DNA of 64,000 nucleotides from Rhynchopus euleeides (Eukaryota > Euglenozoa > Diplonemea > Diplonemida > Diplonemidae), in contig OY723291.1 of assembly GCA_963210315.1 (NCBI GenBank), positions 1,302,001 to 1,366,000 of the forward strand. Direction: 5' to 3'. Below are positions 31,045-45,200 of the stretch, one piece after another; within the stretch, counting starts at the first letter, position 1; each line of letters opens with the position of its first letter. Made by a program: the position numbers and the translations under genes. The notes under the pieces were generated by a model. The model searched no databases and had not been told where the DNA came from. It was given only the letters and a program-made list of their open reading frames with translations.

Positions 31045-32266
31045 GTCTGCCAGGGAGGGGGGGGGGGTGTGGGACAACACAGATCCAGTCTGGATAGGGA
31101 TTTCCACAAGCCGTGTTTTGTACACTTCTTTGCCCCCCCCCCCTTTTCCTTGTCCCTTGCTGTTCTATTTTGTACACCGTTGTTTTTTTCCCCCCGGGTT
31201 TGGTGCGCAAACAGCGCCTTATCTTTTTTTCCCCCCAGCCCAGGTTTTTTTGGCAGTTTGCCGAAGAGGGTGTTTCTACCACCGTAAAGCGAAGAGAAGG
31301 GGGGGGGGGTACGATTTGTAGCGAATGTCTGTAGCATGTTTTCTTTTCGCGCCTGTATTAGATTGGTTGGATCGCCCTTACTCTTTGCGATATTCATTTT
31401 TACCCCCCCCCCCCCCCAGGAACAGTGGGAGGAGGGATCACATAATGCACGACGTAGCAGTCGGGCATTATGCGATCCGAAAACATACCACTGCTCCGAA
31501 GATGACAGCCGCTGCACCTCCCACCACACCCCCTCCCTTGGTGCGATCAACCCACACACGGCACACACGGCACCCACAAACCAAACACGCACACACGAAG
31601 TGACGGACATGAAGGGAGGAGGGACTTCTGTCGAATTATCAAGACACCCTCTCCCTGGCATAAGGGTTCCGTAGCGTAGCGCCAACCCACACTCTATACG
31701 GTTCTATGTGGTCACCACACACACACGTGAATCTTTTTTTACGCACACGACCTTCGCGCGGAAAGTGTCGTTCAGCTCTGCCAAACGTGCTCTACACACC
31801 ACCCCCTTCATCAGGCAAGTGGGTTTGTAAGTGTGTGTGGAAGCGTCAACGCATCAAACGAAGTATCATACAGTAGAGAAAGAGCGGCAGAGTTGAAGTG
31901 ACACTTTTTCTTTAACCAGTGCACAGACACACACCGAACACTTGCTCTTGATGTGATCTCCACTGGCGGTCATACTCCCCATCTCTCTCTTCAGGTGGTC
32001 GGCCCTGACGACACCAGCCCACCAACTACACACCACCGCCCTTCCCCCCCTAACCCCTTCCCCACCCCCACCCCCCCCGTGGCTGTGTGATATGAGCTGA
32101 CGGCTAAAACAACAGCTCTGCCCACCCACCACGTGACCCTCCCCTCCCCAACCCAAACCCACCACCCCACCCCACCCCTTTCTCGGGGGGTTGGGTGGGG
32201 TCGGTGGGGGGGGGGGGGGCGGGGTGTGGCGCGATAGGCTGTTCTCAATAACATCGCGCAAGCACG
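31045..32266. other. Intergenic spacer with homopolymer runs and one long hairpin
   Basis: No coding sequence recognised. Long G, C and T runs occur at 31057-31070, 31132-31143, 31300-31310 and 31403-31418. A 13-bp inverted repeat with one mismatch (GATCACATAATGC at 31436-31448, GCATTATGCGATC at 31465-31477) could form a hairpin with a 16-base loop. Confidence 0.5.
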
Positions 32267-33739
32267 ATGATGTCGGAGGAGTTGGATCCGGATATCTCGT
32301 CTGCTTCGCAGGGGAGGTGGGACGCTGCGGAGGGGGCCGCAGGAGGTGAGGGTCACCGGCGTGACCTGTCGTCATCGCCGGGGTCTGGGAATGAGGGCCA
32401 CACGGAGGGGTCGCCTGGAGGGCCCGGGAACCACCACCACCACAACAACCCGCAGCACCACGGCGTCGCGACACCGGGTGGAATGACACTCGACTCCAGG
32501 CCATCCGAAGCTGCAACCGCGACAGAACCCATGGGGCCTCCCGAGCCTGGCAATGGGCCTCCAGACGCAGAGAGGCCGAATCCTCTCCCAAGGGGGCTGG
32601 TTGCAGGAGCTTATCGCAATGACCTCCAGCAGGACATGCAGGGGCCAGCGCGCGGGGCCCATGGTGGGGATCCCGAGTCGCAGTGCAACATCGCCGTGCC
32701 TGTGGAGGACAGCGACGATGGCGCAGAGATCGAGGGGCCTGCAAAGCTGAACCCCCTCCAGCTGTACCGCGGGAACAACATATTGGTGTGCGGGGGGAGG
32801 TGTGGCTGCGTGCTGGGGCCCAACACCGGGTTCTGCCTGCTCGCTGAGGCTCTGATAGTCGTCCCCATGCTGGCCTATGTGGTGTTCGTGCTGCCCTGGC
32901 TCAGCAGCGGGTGGGTCATCGCCGGCATTATCCTGTGCCTGATCCCTGTCGTGTTCCTCTCTAAAACAGCAACAACAGACCCCGGCATCCTGCGGAGGTA
33001 TCAGACTCCGCCTGTGGAGTCGCCGCAGCCCGGTTTGCATGTCAGGTTTCGCGGGGATACGGTCCGCGCCTGGTTCTGCAGCAGATGCAACACGTACCGT
33101 TCCCCCCGTGCGAAGCACTGCTATGTCTGCGACAACTGCGTGGAGGTGTTCGATCATCACTGCCCCTGGGTGGGGACCTGTGTGGGGAAGCGGAACTACT
33201 GCTTCTTCCTCTGGTTTCTGACGACGACGCATGTCGCGATCTTCTACATCGCGGCTTCGATCTTGTACTTTTGGCTGATGGTTTCGCGAGATAACAAGGA
33301 GACTGTTAGCGAGGCATCCAAACGGTCTGAGCTGATACCTGCTTTCATCCTTCTTGGGTATATCACATTGGCGACCTTCTTCGTCGGGGGCCTGACTTTC
33401 TACCATTACTATCTGTCGCTGACGGCCCAGGTATGTTGGCGGCGAGCCTGAATCACTCAGCCTGGGGTGATAGCCGGCACGGAGAGCTGCGATTGGGCAG
33501 AGCATGGGCGGGTTTAAATTATCGCAACGAGCACCGACACACATACACCCTCCCAACAGACGACACGCGAGCACCTGAAGAACTACGGTGTAGACCGCCT
33601 GCCGTATTCTCAGGGGAGGTGGTCGAATATCGTCAATGCATTCCTGGGAACTGGGGACAGCGTTGATGGGTTCGAGGATTCAATCGTCATGGCACTCAAC
33701 GAGAAGTACAAAGGGAAGGTCAACCACAACCGTGCGTGA
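32267..33739 (+). CDS. DHHC-type protein S-palmitoyltransferase
   Basis: Exons 32267-33430 and 33560-33739 give 447 residues. Residues 1-165 are a disordered acidic/Gly/His-rich leader. Two membrane spans (about 185-230) precede the cysteine-rich domain, which reads WFCSRCNTYRSPRAKHC, CDNCVEVFDHHCPWVGTCVG with Asp-His-His-Cys at 296-299, then NYCFFLWFL. Two more spans follow. The second exon supplies TTRE (389-392), the TTxE motif after the last span, and the PYSQGRWSN phrase. The enzyme transfers palmitate from acyl-CoA to protein cysteines in Golgi, endosomal or plasma membranes. The 129-nt intron starts GTATGT, ends AACAG and is phase 0. The two ATGs at 32267 and 32270 are equally possible starts. 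Confidence 0.95.
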
Positions 33740-34729
33740 CACCCCACCCTGGGCGGAGCGGCTCGCCTAGAGCCAACAGGGCATGGCTTAATCATGCGCC
33801 AAACCTGTGCCAGGCGTGGCATTCACGATTCTTTAGCCAAGCCTCACTTTTCCTGCACTCTAGAAAAGCCCCCCCACCCTCTCTCCCCAACGGGAGCACC
33901 GAAAACCGCACCTCCCCGGCCGATCTGGGAAATGTTGGTTTTCCGAACCGACCTCCAGGGTCTGCCAAAGCGGGAAACGGACGGCCTTCACTGCAGGCCA
34001 AACGCTCCCCCCGCCCTCCCTCCTCCAGATTTGCGTTTCCCCCCTCCCGTGTCCCCCCGCACTCTGCTCTGGGCCCCCCTTGCATTGCATCTGGTCTGTC
34101 TTGGCATCTGTTCTGTGTCTCTTTGTTGCCAAACTGTGACACCCCCTCCCCCCTTTTTGCAACCGGCTTTCTGAGGGGGCGTCGGGCGGCGGGGGCACAC
34201 GCTCACCTTCTTTTATTACTGCAACAGGGGGTTCCTGTCAGTGTCAGAACGGATTCGGCGCACAAAGAACAGCCTTATCTTTTATTTTTCTCACTTTTTT
34301 CTGTGGGGAGCGCTTTCCGCTATCGCAAGGTGTCTGTCAAAAAAATCGGCGGTGTTCACCTAAAAAATGGGAGGAAATACATCGCACCGGTTTTAGCTTT
34401 TCACTGTAGCGACCCCCCTCCCCCCCCATCTGTAGGCAGTGTTGGATTGGCGGATCCGGCGTCGAAAACACAATAAAGTCCACGAGACATGCTGCGCGAG
34501 AGAGGTCCGCTATACCTTTCGGGCTGTTCTCGCAATCGACAATTGCTCTTTCCCGCCCTTCTCTTTTCTTCAGCTTTGCACGGCACACACAGTTTCTTCG
34601 ATGTTAACAGATGAGGGGGGTCGCCCTGGAAGGGCCAGGCCACGCGGGAACATCGTGAGAGTGTCATGCGGCTGCCAGGCGTGGGAGAGTGCTGGCGGAG
34701 AAGCTGGGCGGATTGTCAACCTTCACAGT

Positions 34730-34837
34730 GGGGGTCTTCGCTGGTCGACAAACTTCGACAAACTTCGTCAGTTTTCAGCCAATTCAACAGGAAATGCACC
34801 AAAATGCACTGACGATCACCCCGTAGCGAAGACCCCC
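34730..34837. mobile_element. 108-bp MITE of the GGGGGTCTTCGC family, copy 1
   Basis: The ends GGGGGTCTTCGCT and AGCGAAGACCCCC are perfect 13-bp inverted repeats. AGT flanks both sides (34727-34729 and 34838-34840), a clear 3-bp target duplication. The sequence appears identical base for base to the copy at 57252-57359. Confidence 0.9.
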
Positions 34838-35143
34838 AGTTTGCTTTGTTCGGGGGGGGGGGGTGTGTGCATGTGAGGCAAAAGAAAGGTATGTCTGGGG
34901 CGCAGCGGGGGTGGGCATGTGCGTTACGCGGACGTTCCAAGCTGGTACGTCACAGGTTGGTTCCGTTCCGAGTCAGGGGTCTCTGGTGGCGTCATCAGAG
35001 ACGACAGCACAAGCGGGGACCTCGCACGTCGAATCCGGTCACGGCCCTCACGCACACACCGGAGACACGGTATGGGGGAGGAGGACATGCCGCACACAAA
35101 CCGCACACGAATCGGACAGCACGCCCGAGAAGTCAGCTATAGT

Positions 35144-35255
35144 ACCCAGAAATATATGGCACACCTACGGACTGTGGGCTACACAGACCGGAGGTGCGAG
35201 CACGTGCGATTAGGGCTATGCTACCCAGAAAAATATGGCACACCTACGGACTGCC
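35144..35255 (+). repeat. Short direct repeat (offset 79 bp)
   Basis: The phrase ACCCAGAAA.ATATGGCACA continuing into CCTACGGACTG occurs at 35144 and again at 35223. Only two units are seen and no function is apparent. Confidence 0.75.
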
Positions 35256-35510
35256 GAAGAGAGGCCGTTGGATGCGACCCTCGGTGCGACCCACTAAGCA
35301 AGAAAGTTCCAGCCCCACGTCACTTTCCACAGGCCGCCAGGCGCGTCAGCGTCGGCGACCGCCCGCCCCCAGTCTGAGAGGCACCAGCCGTGTCTCGGTG
35401 GAGGCGGGCACAAAACAAAAGGGAGAGTCGTCACTGTGCATATCAGCACGGTTCCGCCCTCTGTGCCAGACCAACACACCACCAAAGGAAAAGAGGAAGA
35501 GGCGACGTAA

Positions 35511-35608
35511 GGCAATGCCTCCGTGCGGCCAGGAGAACACGAAATAGCGACCCCCCTCAACGGGGAATGCTACGAGCACGGCCAAAAATCGTTCAAATCG
35601 TTCAAAGT
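35511..35608 (+). repeat. Dispersed repeat R2, copy 1
   Basis: Similar over its length to 58252-58388: GGCAATGCC, CCGTGCGGCCA, CACGGCCAAAA and AATCGTTCAAATCGTTCAAA occur in the same order and spacing. The family is not identified. Confidence 0.75.
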
Positions 35609-36261
35609 TCCATGCACATGTGACCCAACAAAGGGATCTCCGCACAGCTGTGTGCTCCGGGAATACGGGTTTCACAAATACACAGGGTGGCTGTCAAGGG
35701 GGGGGTTTTTGCAAGGGGAGGGGGGGGGGTGTTTTGAATTGTCGTCACCCCCAGTATCACACACACACACACCGTTCCTGAGGAGTGATCCTCGTTGACG
35801 CGGGCCGTCCACAACCCACAGTCAGAAAGTAACCCCTAGAAAGTCTAAAAGACATGCAGATGAGGGTGCAGTGCGGCTGGCCCCACACCCCCCCCCCCCT
35901 CCCCCACGCGTGGATTTTTAATACCGTGGAACAATCAATTCTACATTCTACTCTTTACCCCCCCCCCCTCCCCGCGTTGCCTGCCGCACCTCCTGTGTCA
36001 CGGGCGCACAGACATATGTGGTGGTGGCATTCGCACGTTGTCTTGGTCACACTCAGCAACACCAACACAGGCACGACAGGGACACGGGTGATCAGCGACT
36101 CCCAACCTTCGCCTCAGGTGTCCTCATCGTGCCCAGCTCCCCGAGGTCACCAGGAGGCTGGGCAGCGTCTGTGCAGCAACAAACCCGCGAACCCCGGCCT
36201 TTGCCGCAGCGAGTCGGGGGAGACACCAGATGCGAAGGCTGCCCTGTACGCTTCAAAGTAA

Positions 36262-39200
36262 ATGATTGATGGCGGTGACAGTTCGGGCAATGTCGACTGT
36301 GTGGGTCTTGATGCTGAGGCTGCGGGTGGGATCACTTATGCCTCACAGCTGAGACGAAGTCGAGCTGTGCGCGTTCGCATAGCGGGAGTGGTTTGTGTGG
36401 GTTTTTGTATTTTGGTTCTGCTCTACGTTCTGTTGCGGGGCGACACCGTGCCAGCAGGAACGTCTGCATCTCAACAGCCCTTTGTTGGACCGGGAGGGCG
36501 ACATACGCACGACCCTGTGCCGCCCGGCCGACAATCTGACAAGCTGACATCTGGCGACCCCATTTCGTGGGAACGGGATGTTCAGATCATCAAACCAGAC
36601 CGCATCGGAGTCTTCCTCAGCGGCAGCAACTCGACATCTTCGCCACAAACGCCCGCGCCTTCCGGTGCTGGCAGTGGAACAGCAAATCCCGTGGCGGGTC
36701 CACTTTCTACGACATCCCCGCAAGCCTCCGAAACAACGGCGCCAGACTCTGGCATCAGTGGTTCACAGGCACCCCAGACCCCACATCCGGAAACTGCATC
36801 GCCGGATACACCTGCCCCGGACACAATAACCCCGGTGACAGATGCACCTGCATCACTGTCACCTCTGTCTGACACGCTGGCGCCTGACACAGCTGTCCCC
36901 GAGACGGCATCTCCGGATACCGATCTCCCCAGCACAGAAGCACCAGCAACCCCAGCACCTGTGTCTACTTCAGTTCCTGATACCATGTCTCCCGACACAG
37001 GCGTGCCTGAGACATCTTCACCGGAGACCGCTGTGCCTCTCACAGGTGCACCTTCAACACCTGTTCCTGACACGATGTCGCCTGACACGGGGGTGCCTGA
37101 GACATCTTCACCGGTGACAGCAATTCCTCTCACAAATGGACCTTCAACGGTGTCAACTGATGTTCCTGACACGCTGTCGCCTGACACAGCTGTCCCTGAG
37201 ACCCCATCTCCGGATACCGCAATTCCTCTTACAGATGCACCTGCAACACCTGCACCTCTGTCGACTGCTGTTCCTGTCCAACCTGCGTCGACACCTGTTC
37301 CTGATATGCTGTCTCCCGACACAGGCGTGCCTGATACGTCTTCACCGGATACCGCTGTGCCTCTCACAGATGCACCTACAACACCAGCACCTGTGTCTAC
37401 TTCGGTTCCTGACACGACGTCGCCTGACACGGCTGTGCCTGAGACAGCTTCACCGGTGACAGCAATCCCTCTCACAGGTACACCTTCAACACCTGTTCCT
37501 GACACGCTGTCGCCTGACACGGCTATCCCCGATACCGCATCTCCTGATCCAGGAATCCCTCTCACAGATGCACCAGCATCATCTGCACCAGTGTCCACTT
37601 CGAGTCCTGACACGATGTCACCTGACACTGCTGCACCTGACACATCTGCACCGGATACCGCTGTGCCCCTCACAGATGTCCCTTCGACACCTGCACCTTC
37701 AGTTCCTGACACGGCTGTGCCTGAGACAGCTTCACCGGTTACAGACGTCCCTCTCACAGGTACACCTTCAACACCAGCACCTCTGTCGACAGATGTTCCT
37801 GACACGCTCTCGCCTGACACTGCTGTGCCTGATACATCTGCACCGGATACTGCTGTGCCCCTCACGGATGTCCCTTCGACACCTGCACCTGTGTCAACAG
37901 CTGTTCCTGACACAATGTCGCCTGACACGGCTGTGCCTGAGACAGCTTCACCGGTGACAGCAATCCCTCTCACAGGTACACCTTCAACACCTGTTCCTGA
38001 CACGCTGTCGCCTGATACAGGAATTCCCCTGACAGATGCACCTTCAACGTCTGCACCAGTGTCAACACCTGTTCCTGAGAGCGGCGTGCCTGACACAGCC
38101 TCACCGGATACCGGAATCCCTCTCACAGATACACCGTCAACAGCTGTTCCTGACACAATGTCGCCTGACACGGCTGTGCCTGATACATCTGCACCACTGA
38201 CAGCAAGTCCTCTCACAAATGCACCTCCAACACCAGCACCTCTGTCGACAGATGTTCCTGACACGCCTTCTCCTGACACAGGAGTGCCTGAGACATCTTC
38301 ACCGGATACCGCTGTGCCCCTCACAGATGTCCCTTCGACACCTGCACCTGTGTCGACAGCTGTTCCTGACACGACGTCGCCTGATACGGCTGTGCCTGAG
38401 ACAGCAGTCCCTCTCACAGGCACACCTTCAACACCTGTTCCTGACACTCTGGCGCCTGACACGGCTATCCCCGATACCGCATCTCCGGATACAGCAGCCC
38501 CCCTTACAGATGCACCGTCACCTGCTCCTGTGATAACATCTGTTCCTGACACGATGTCACCGGACACACCTTCACCGACAGCAAGCCCTCTCACAAATGC
38601 ACCACCAACACCAGCACCGGTGTTCACAGATGTTCCTGACACGACGTCGCCCGACGCTGCTGTGCCCGATACATCTGCCCCGGAGACTGCTGTGCCCCTC
38701 ACAGATGTCCCTTCGACGCCTGCACCTGTGTCAACAGCTGTTCCTGACACAATGTCGCCTGACACGGCTGTGCCCGAGACAGCTTCACCGGTGACAGGTA
38801 TCCCTCTGACAGATGTACCTTCAACGTCTGTTCCTCTGTCAACAGCTGTTCCTGACACGATGTCGCCTGACACTGCCGTGCCTGAGACATCTTCACCGAT
38901 GACAGGTATCCCTCTGACGGGCGCACCTTTGACACCGGTTCCTGACACACTTGGACCTGAGACCCCAGCTCCTGAGACTGAAATTCCCATGACAGATGCA
39001 CCCGCGACACCTACACCTGTGTCTACTTCGGTTCCTGACACGACGTCGCCTGACACGGCTGTGCCTGACACAGCTTCACCGGTGACAGCAATCCCTCTCA
39101 CAGGTACACCTTCAACACCTGTTCCTGACACGCTGTCGCCTGACACGGCTATCCCCGATACCGCATCTCCTGACACCGCAGTTCCTCTCACAGATGCGCC

Positions 39201-42200
39201 TGCAACACCGGCACCTTTGTCAACACCTGTTCCGGGCACGGGTGTGCCTGACACATCCGCACCGGATACCGGCATCCCGCTGACAGATGCACCATCACCT
39301 GCTCCTGTGATAACATCTGTTCCTGACACAGAGGTGCCTGATACATCTGCACCGGATACCGCTGTCCCTCTCACAGATGCACCGTCGACACTTGCACCGG
39401 TTGCAACACCTGTTCCCGACACGCTGTCGCCCGACACACTGATCCCCGAGACCCCATCTCCGGATACCACAGTCCCTGTCACAGATGGACCTACACCTGC
39501 ACCAGTGCCAACGCCTGTTCCTGAGAGCGGCGTGCCTGATACAGCCTCACCGGATACCGCAGTCCCTCTCACAGATACACCGTCAACAGCTGTTCCTGAC
39601 ACGACGTCGCCGGACACTGGTGTCCCAGAGACAGCTCGGCCCGATACCGCGGCCCCTCTCACAAATGCCCCAACATCATCTGCAGTTCCGGACACGGTGT
39701 CTCCTGACACGTCTTCACCGGAGACCGCGATCCCACTCACAGATGCACCTTCGACACCTGCACCAGTGTCAACAGCTGTTCCTGATACGGGCGTCCCTCT
39801 GTCATCTTCACCGGTGACTCCCGTTCCTGACACGCTGTCACCCGACACAGGCGTGCCTGATACGCCTTCACCGGATACCGCTGTGCCTCTCACAGATGCA
39901 CCTTCGACACTTGCGCCTGTGCCCACGTCTGTTCCTGCCACGATGTCGCCTGACACATCTGCACCTGATACTGCTGCGCCGCTCACAGGTACACCTTCAA
40001 CACCTACACCTCTGTCGACCGGCGTTCCTGTCACGCTGTCTCCTGACACGTCTGCACCGGATACAGTGGTCCCTCCTACAGCTGGGCCTGCGTCGTCTGT
40101 TCCTGACACGCTGTCGCCTGACACGGCTGTGCCGAAGACCCCATCTCCGGATACCGGCGTCCCTGTCACAGATACACCTGGGTCACATGCACCAGTGACG
40201 ACGGGTATTCCTGATACGATGTCGCCTGAGACGTCTTCACCGGATACCGCTGTGCCCCTCACAGATGTCCCTTCGACACCTGCACCTGTGTCGACGTCTG
40301 TTCCTGACACGACCTCGCCTGACACAGCTGTCCCCGAGACTCTATCCCCGGACACAGGGATTCCTCTTACAGATGCACCTGCGACACCTGCACCAGTCTC
40401 CACTTCAGCACCTGATACGGCATCGCCTGACACGGGCATCCCTGAGACATCTTCTGTCCCTCACACAGGTACACCTGCGCCTGTGACGACAGGTGTTCCT
40501 GACACGACGTCTCCTGACACGGCTGTGCCTGAGACAGCTTCACCGGATACCGCTGTGCCGCTCACAGATGCACCAGCAATACCTTTACCTGTGTCTACTA
40601 CTTCAGCGCCCGACACTGCTGTACCTGAGACTCCGTCGCCGGACACCGGGATCCCACTCACAGATGCACCAGCAACACCTGCACCAGTGTCGACTGCTGT
40701 TCCTGACACGACGTCGCCTGACACATTTTCACCTGACACTCCTGTGCCTCTGACAGACATGCCCGTGTCATCTGCACCGATGTCAACAGCTCTTCCTGAC
40801 ACGCTGTCGCCTGACACAGCAGTCCCCGAGACCCTATCTCCGGATACGGGCATCCCTCTGACAGATGCACCAGCAACACCTGCACCGGTGTCGACTGCTG
40901 TTCCTGACACGACGTCGCCCGACACGGGTGTGCCTGAGACGTCTTCACCGGCGACAGCACTCCCTCTCACAGCTCCACCTTCAACGCCTACACCGGTGAC
41001 GACTGAAGTTCCTGACACCATGTCACCTGAGACATCTTCACCGGTGACCACCACCCCCAACACAGATGGACCTACAACACCTGCACCAGTGTCAACTTCT
41101 GTTCCTGAGAGCGGTGTGCCTGATACAGCCTCACCAGACACCCCTATCCCTCTCACAGCTGGACCAGCAACACCAGCACCAGAGTCCACTTCGATTCCTG
41201 ACACGATGTCACCTGACACATCTGCACCGGATACCGCTGTGCCCGTCACAGACGTCCCTTCGACACCAGCACCTGTGTCAACAGCTGTTCCTGACACGAC
41301 GTCGCCTGACACGGCTGTGCCTGAGACAGCTTCACCGGTTACAGACGTCCCTCTCACAGGTACACCTTCAACACCAGCACCTCTGTCGACACCTGTTCCT
41401 GACACGCTGTCGCCTGACACTGCTGTGCCTGATACATCTGCACCGGATACTGCTGTGCCCCTCACGGATGTCCCTTCGACACCTGCACCTGTGTCCACTT
41501 CAGTTCCTGACACGACGTCGCCTGAGACAGCTTCGCCGGCGACAGCAATCCCTCTCACTGGTACACCTTCAACACCTGTTCCTGACACGCTGTCGCCTGA
41601 CACACCAATCCCTGAGACCCCGTCTCCGGATACAGGAATTCCTCTGACAGATGCACCAGCATCATCTGCACCAGTGTCCACTTCGATTCCTGACACGATG
41701 TCGCCGGACACACCTTCGCCGGTGACAGCGATCCCTCTCACAGGTGGCCCTTCAACACCTGTTCCTGACACACCGATTCCCGACACTGCATCTCCGGATA
41801 CTGCAATCCCTGTTACAGATGCACCTCCAACACCTCCACCGGTGACAACTGCTGTTCCTGACACGCTGTCGCCCGACACAGGCGTGCCTGAGACATCTTC
41901 ACCGGATACCGCTGTGCCCCTCACAGATGTCCCTTCGACACCTGCACCTGTGTCCACTTCAGTCCCTGAGACGAATGTACCTGAGACATCTGCACCGGAT
42001 ACCACCATCCCGCTGACAGATGCACCATCACCTGCTCCTGTGATAACATCTGTTCCTGACACAGAGGTGCCTGAGACATCTTCTCCGGATACCGCTGTCC
42101 CTCTCACAGATGCACCGTCGACACTTGTACCGGTTGCAACATCTGTTCCCGACACGCTGTCGCCTGACACGGCTGTCCCTGAGACCCCATCTCCAGAGAC

Positions 42201-45200
42201 GGGACTTCCTCTCACAGATGCGCCTGCAACACCTGCACCTTTGTCAACACCTGTTCCTGACACGGGTGTGCCTGATACATCTTCACCGGATACCGGCATC
42301 CCGCTGACAGATGCACCATCACCTGCTCCTGTGATAACATCTGTTCCTGACACAGAGGCGCCTGATACATCTGCACCGGATACCGCTGTCCCTCTCACAG
42401 ATGCACCGTCGACACTTGCACCGGTTGCAACACCTGTTCCCGACACGCTGTCGCCCGACACACTGATCCCCGAGACCCCATCTCCGGATACCACAGTCCC
42501 TGTCACAGATGGACCTACACCTGCACCAGTGCCAACGCCTGTTCCTGAGAGCGGCGTGCCTGATACAGCCTCACCGGATACCGCAGTCCCTCTCACAGAT
42601 ACACCGTCAACAGCTGTTCCTGACACGACGTCGCCTGACACGGCTGTGCCTGAGACAGCTTCACCAGTGACAGGTACCCCACTTACAGATGCACCTTCAA
42701 CGTCTGTTCCTCTGCCGACTGGTGTTCCTGACACGCTGTCTCCTGAGACACCTTCACCGGGTACCGCGATCCCTCTCACAGATGCACCTGCAACACCTGC
42801 GCCTGTGTCGACTGGCGTTCCTGACACGTTCTCGCCTGATACATCTTCACCGGTGTCAACACCTGTTCCCGACACGCTGTCGCCCGACACACCTATCCCT
42901 GAGACCCCATCACCGGATACCGCAGTCCCTGTCACAGATGCACCTTCGACACCTGCACCGGTTTCCACGTCTGTTCCCGACACGCTGTCGCCTGACACAG
43001 CTGTCCCTGAGACCCCATCTCCGGATACTAGCATCCCTGCCACAGATGCACCCACGACACCTGCACCAGTGGCAACAGGTGTTCCTGACACGCTGTCTCC
43101 TGAGACATCTTCGCCGGATACCGCTGTCCCTCTCACAGATGCACCGTCTACAACACCTGTTCCTGAGAGCGGCGTGCCTGACACAGCCTCACCGGATACA
43201 GATGCACCAGTGTTCACTGCAATTCCTGACACCACGTCGCCTGACACACTGCCACCACTGACAGCAGTCCCTCTCACAGGCACACCTTCGACAGCACCGG
43301 TGTCCACCGGTGTTCCTGACACGCTGTCGCCTGACACAGCTGTGCCTGAGACATCTTCGCTGGATACCGCTATTCCCATCACAGCCACCCCTTTAACGTC
43401 AGTTCCGGGCACGGCTGTCCCCGACACTGCATCTCCTGATACCGCCGTCCCTCTATCAGATGCGCCTTCATCACCTGCACCGGTCCCCACACCTGTCCCC
43501 GAGACCGCATCCCCGGATACAGGAATTCCTCTGACAGATGCACCTTCAACCCCAGCACCTGTGTCCACTTCAGTTCCGGACACGATGTCTCCTGACACGG
43601 ATATGCCTGATACATCTTCACCGGATACCGCTGTGCCTCTCACAGATGCACCTTCGACACCTGCACCTGTGTCTACTTCGGTTCCTGACACGACGTCGCC
43701 TGACACGGCTGTGCCTGAGACAGCTTCACCGGTGACAGCAATCCCTCTCACAGGTACACCTTCAACACCTGTTCCTGACACGCTGTCGCCTGACACGGCT
43801 ATCCCCGATACAGCATCTCCTGGCACCGCAGTCCCTCTCACAGATGCACCTGCACCTGTGCCCACCACAATTCCTGACACACTCTCTCCGGAAACAGAGT
43901 CACCACACACCGCTGCCCCTTCCACTCCGCTGCCTGAGACCGAGGGTCCAGGCACAGTGGTTCCGGACTCGGCAGTGCCTGTGTCCGAGGTGCCTTCAAC
44001 CCCCGTCTCTGTTGCGCCAGAGACGGCGACCTATTATGTGGGCATGTTTCCTAACGGGAACTGCACGATGTTTTTGCAGGATGAGGCACTGAAGCTTTCG
44101 TTTCGTGATATCCTCTCCGGTATTCTTGGGGTCACACCCACAGTGCGCTACGTGTGTGGTTCTGTCATCTACATTGTGACGGTGCCATCGCATGTTTCTG
44201 TTGGCAGTGATCAGGCAACTCAAGAGATCAACACCCAATTGTCCGACCCAAGCAACACCGAACTGCTGACCATCTTAGGAACATCTGAGCCTGTTGTGGT
44301 GGCGAGCACACAGGCAAACGAGACCTGCACGATGATAGGGGCTGCGGAGGCTGTGCAGATCAACGGGAGCTGTGTGGCTCTCTCCTGCGACACAGGATAC
44401 CAGCTGCAGAGCGATCAGGGGCGCCTAGTTTGTGTCGCATTTGTGACAGAAGTTCCGACCACGCCGACAGGGGATACGGCTGCCCCAGACACAACCGCAC
44501 CTGACACCCCGATGCCTGATACACCGAGTCCAGACACCGTCGCACCAGGGACTTCTGTCGCACCACAGACAACTGTGCCCGACACATCTGCACCTGACAC
44601 CGCCGTGCCGGACACCAGCACACCAGGGGCATCCTTCGTACCTCAGACACCTCTGCCAGATACTTTTGCACCTGACACCGCCGTGCCTGCGACAGGCGCA
44701 CCACAGACAACTGTGCCCGACACATCTGCACCTGACACCACCGTGCCGGACACCAGCACACCAGGGACATCAGTCGCACCGCAGACACCTCTGCCCGACA
44801 CAGCTGCACCGGACACCGCCATGCCTGAGACAGTAACGCCGGGGGTATCACTCGCACCGCAGACACCTCTGCCAGATACTTTTGCACCTGACACCGCCGT
44901 GCCTGCGACAGGCGCACCACAGACAACTGTGCCCGACACATCTGCACCTGACACCACCGTGCCGGACACCAGCACACCAGGGACATCAGTCGCACCGCAG
45001 ACACCTCTGCCCGACACAGCTGCACCGGACACCGCCATGCCTGAGACAGTAACGCCGGGGGTATCACTCGCACCGCAGACACCTCTGCCAGATACTTTTG
45101 CACCTGACACCGCCGTGCCTGCGACAGGCGCACCACAGACAACTGTGCCCGACACATCTGCACCTGACACCACCGTGCCGGACACCAGCACACCAGGGAC

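Larger units (their letters stand above)
33740..36261. other. 2.5-kb intergenic region with a MITE and other repeats
   Basis: No gene recognised on either strand. Contains a 108-bp inverted-repeat element (34730-34837), a short direct repeat (35144-35255), one copy of dispersed repeat R2 (35511-35608), a CA run at 35760-35770 and C tracts at 35888-35902 and 35959-35972 ahead of the giant gene. Confidence 0.5.
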
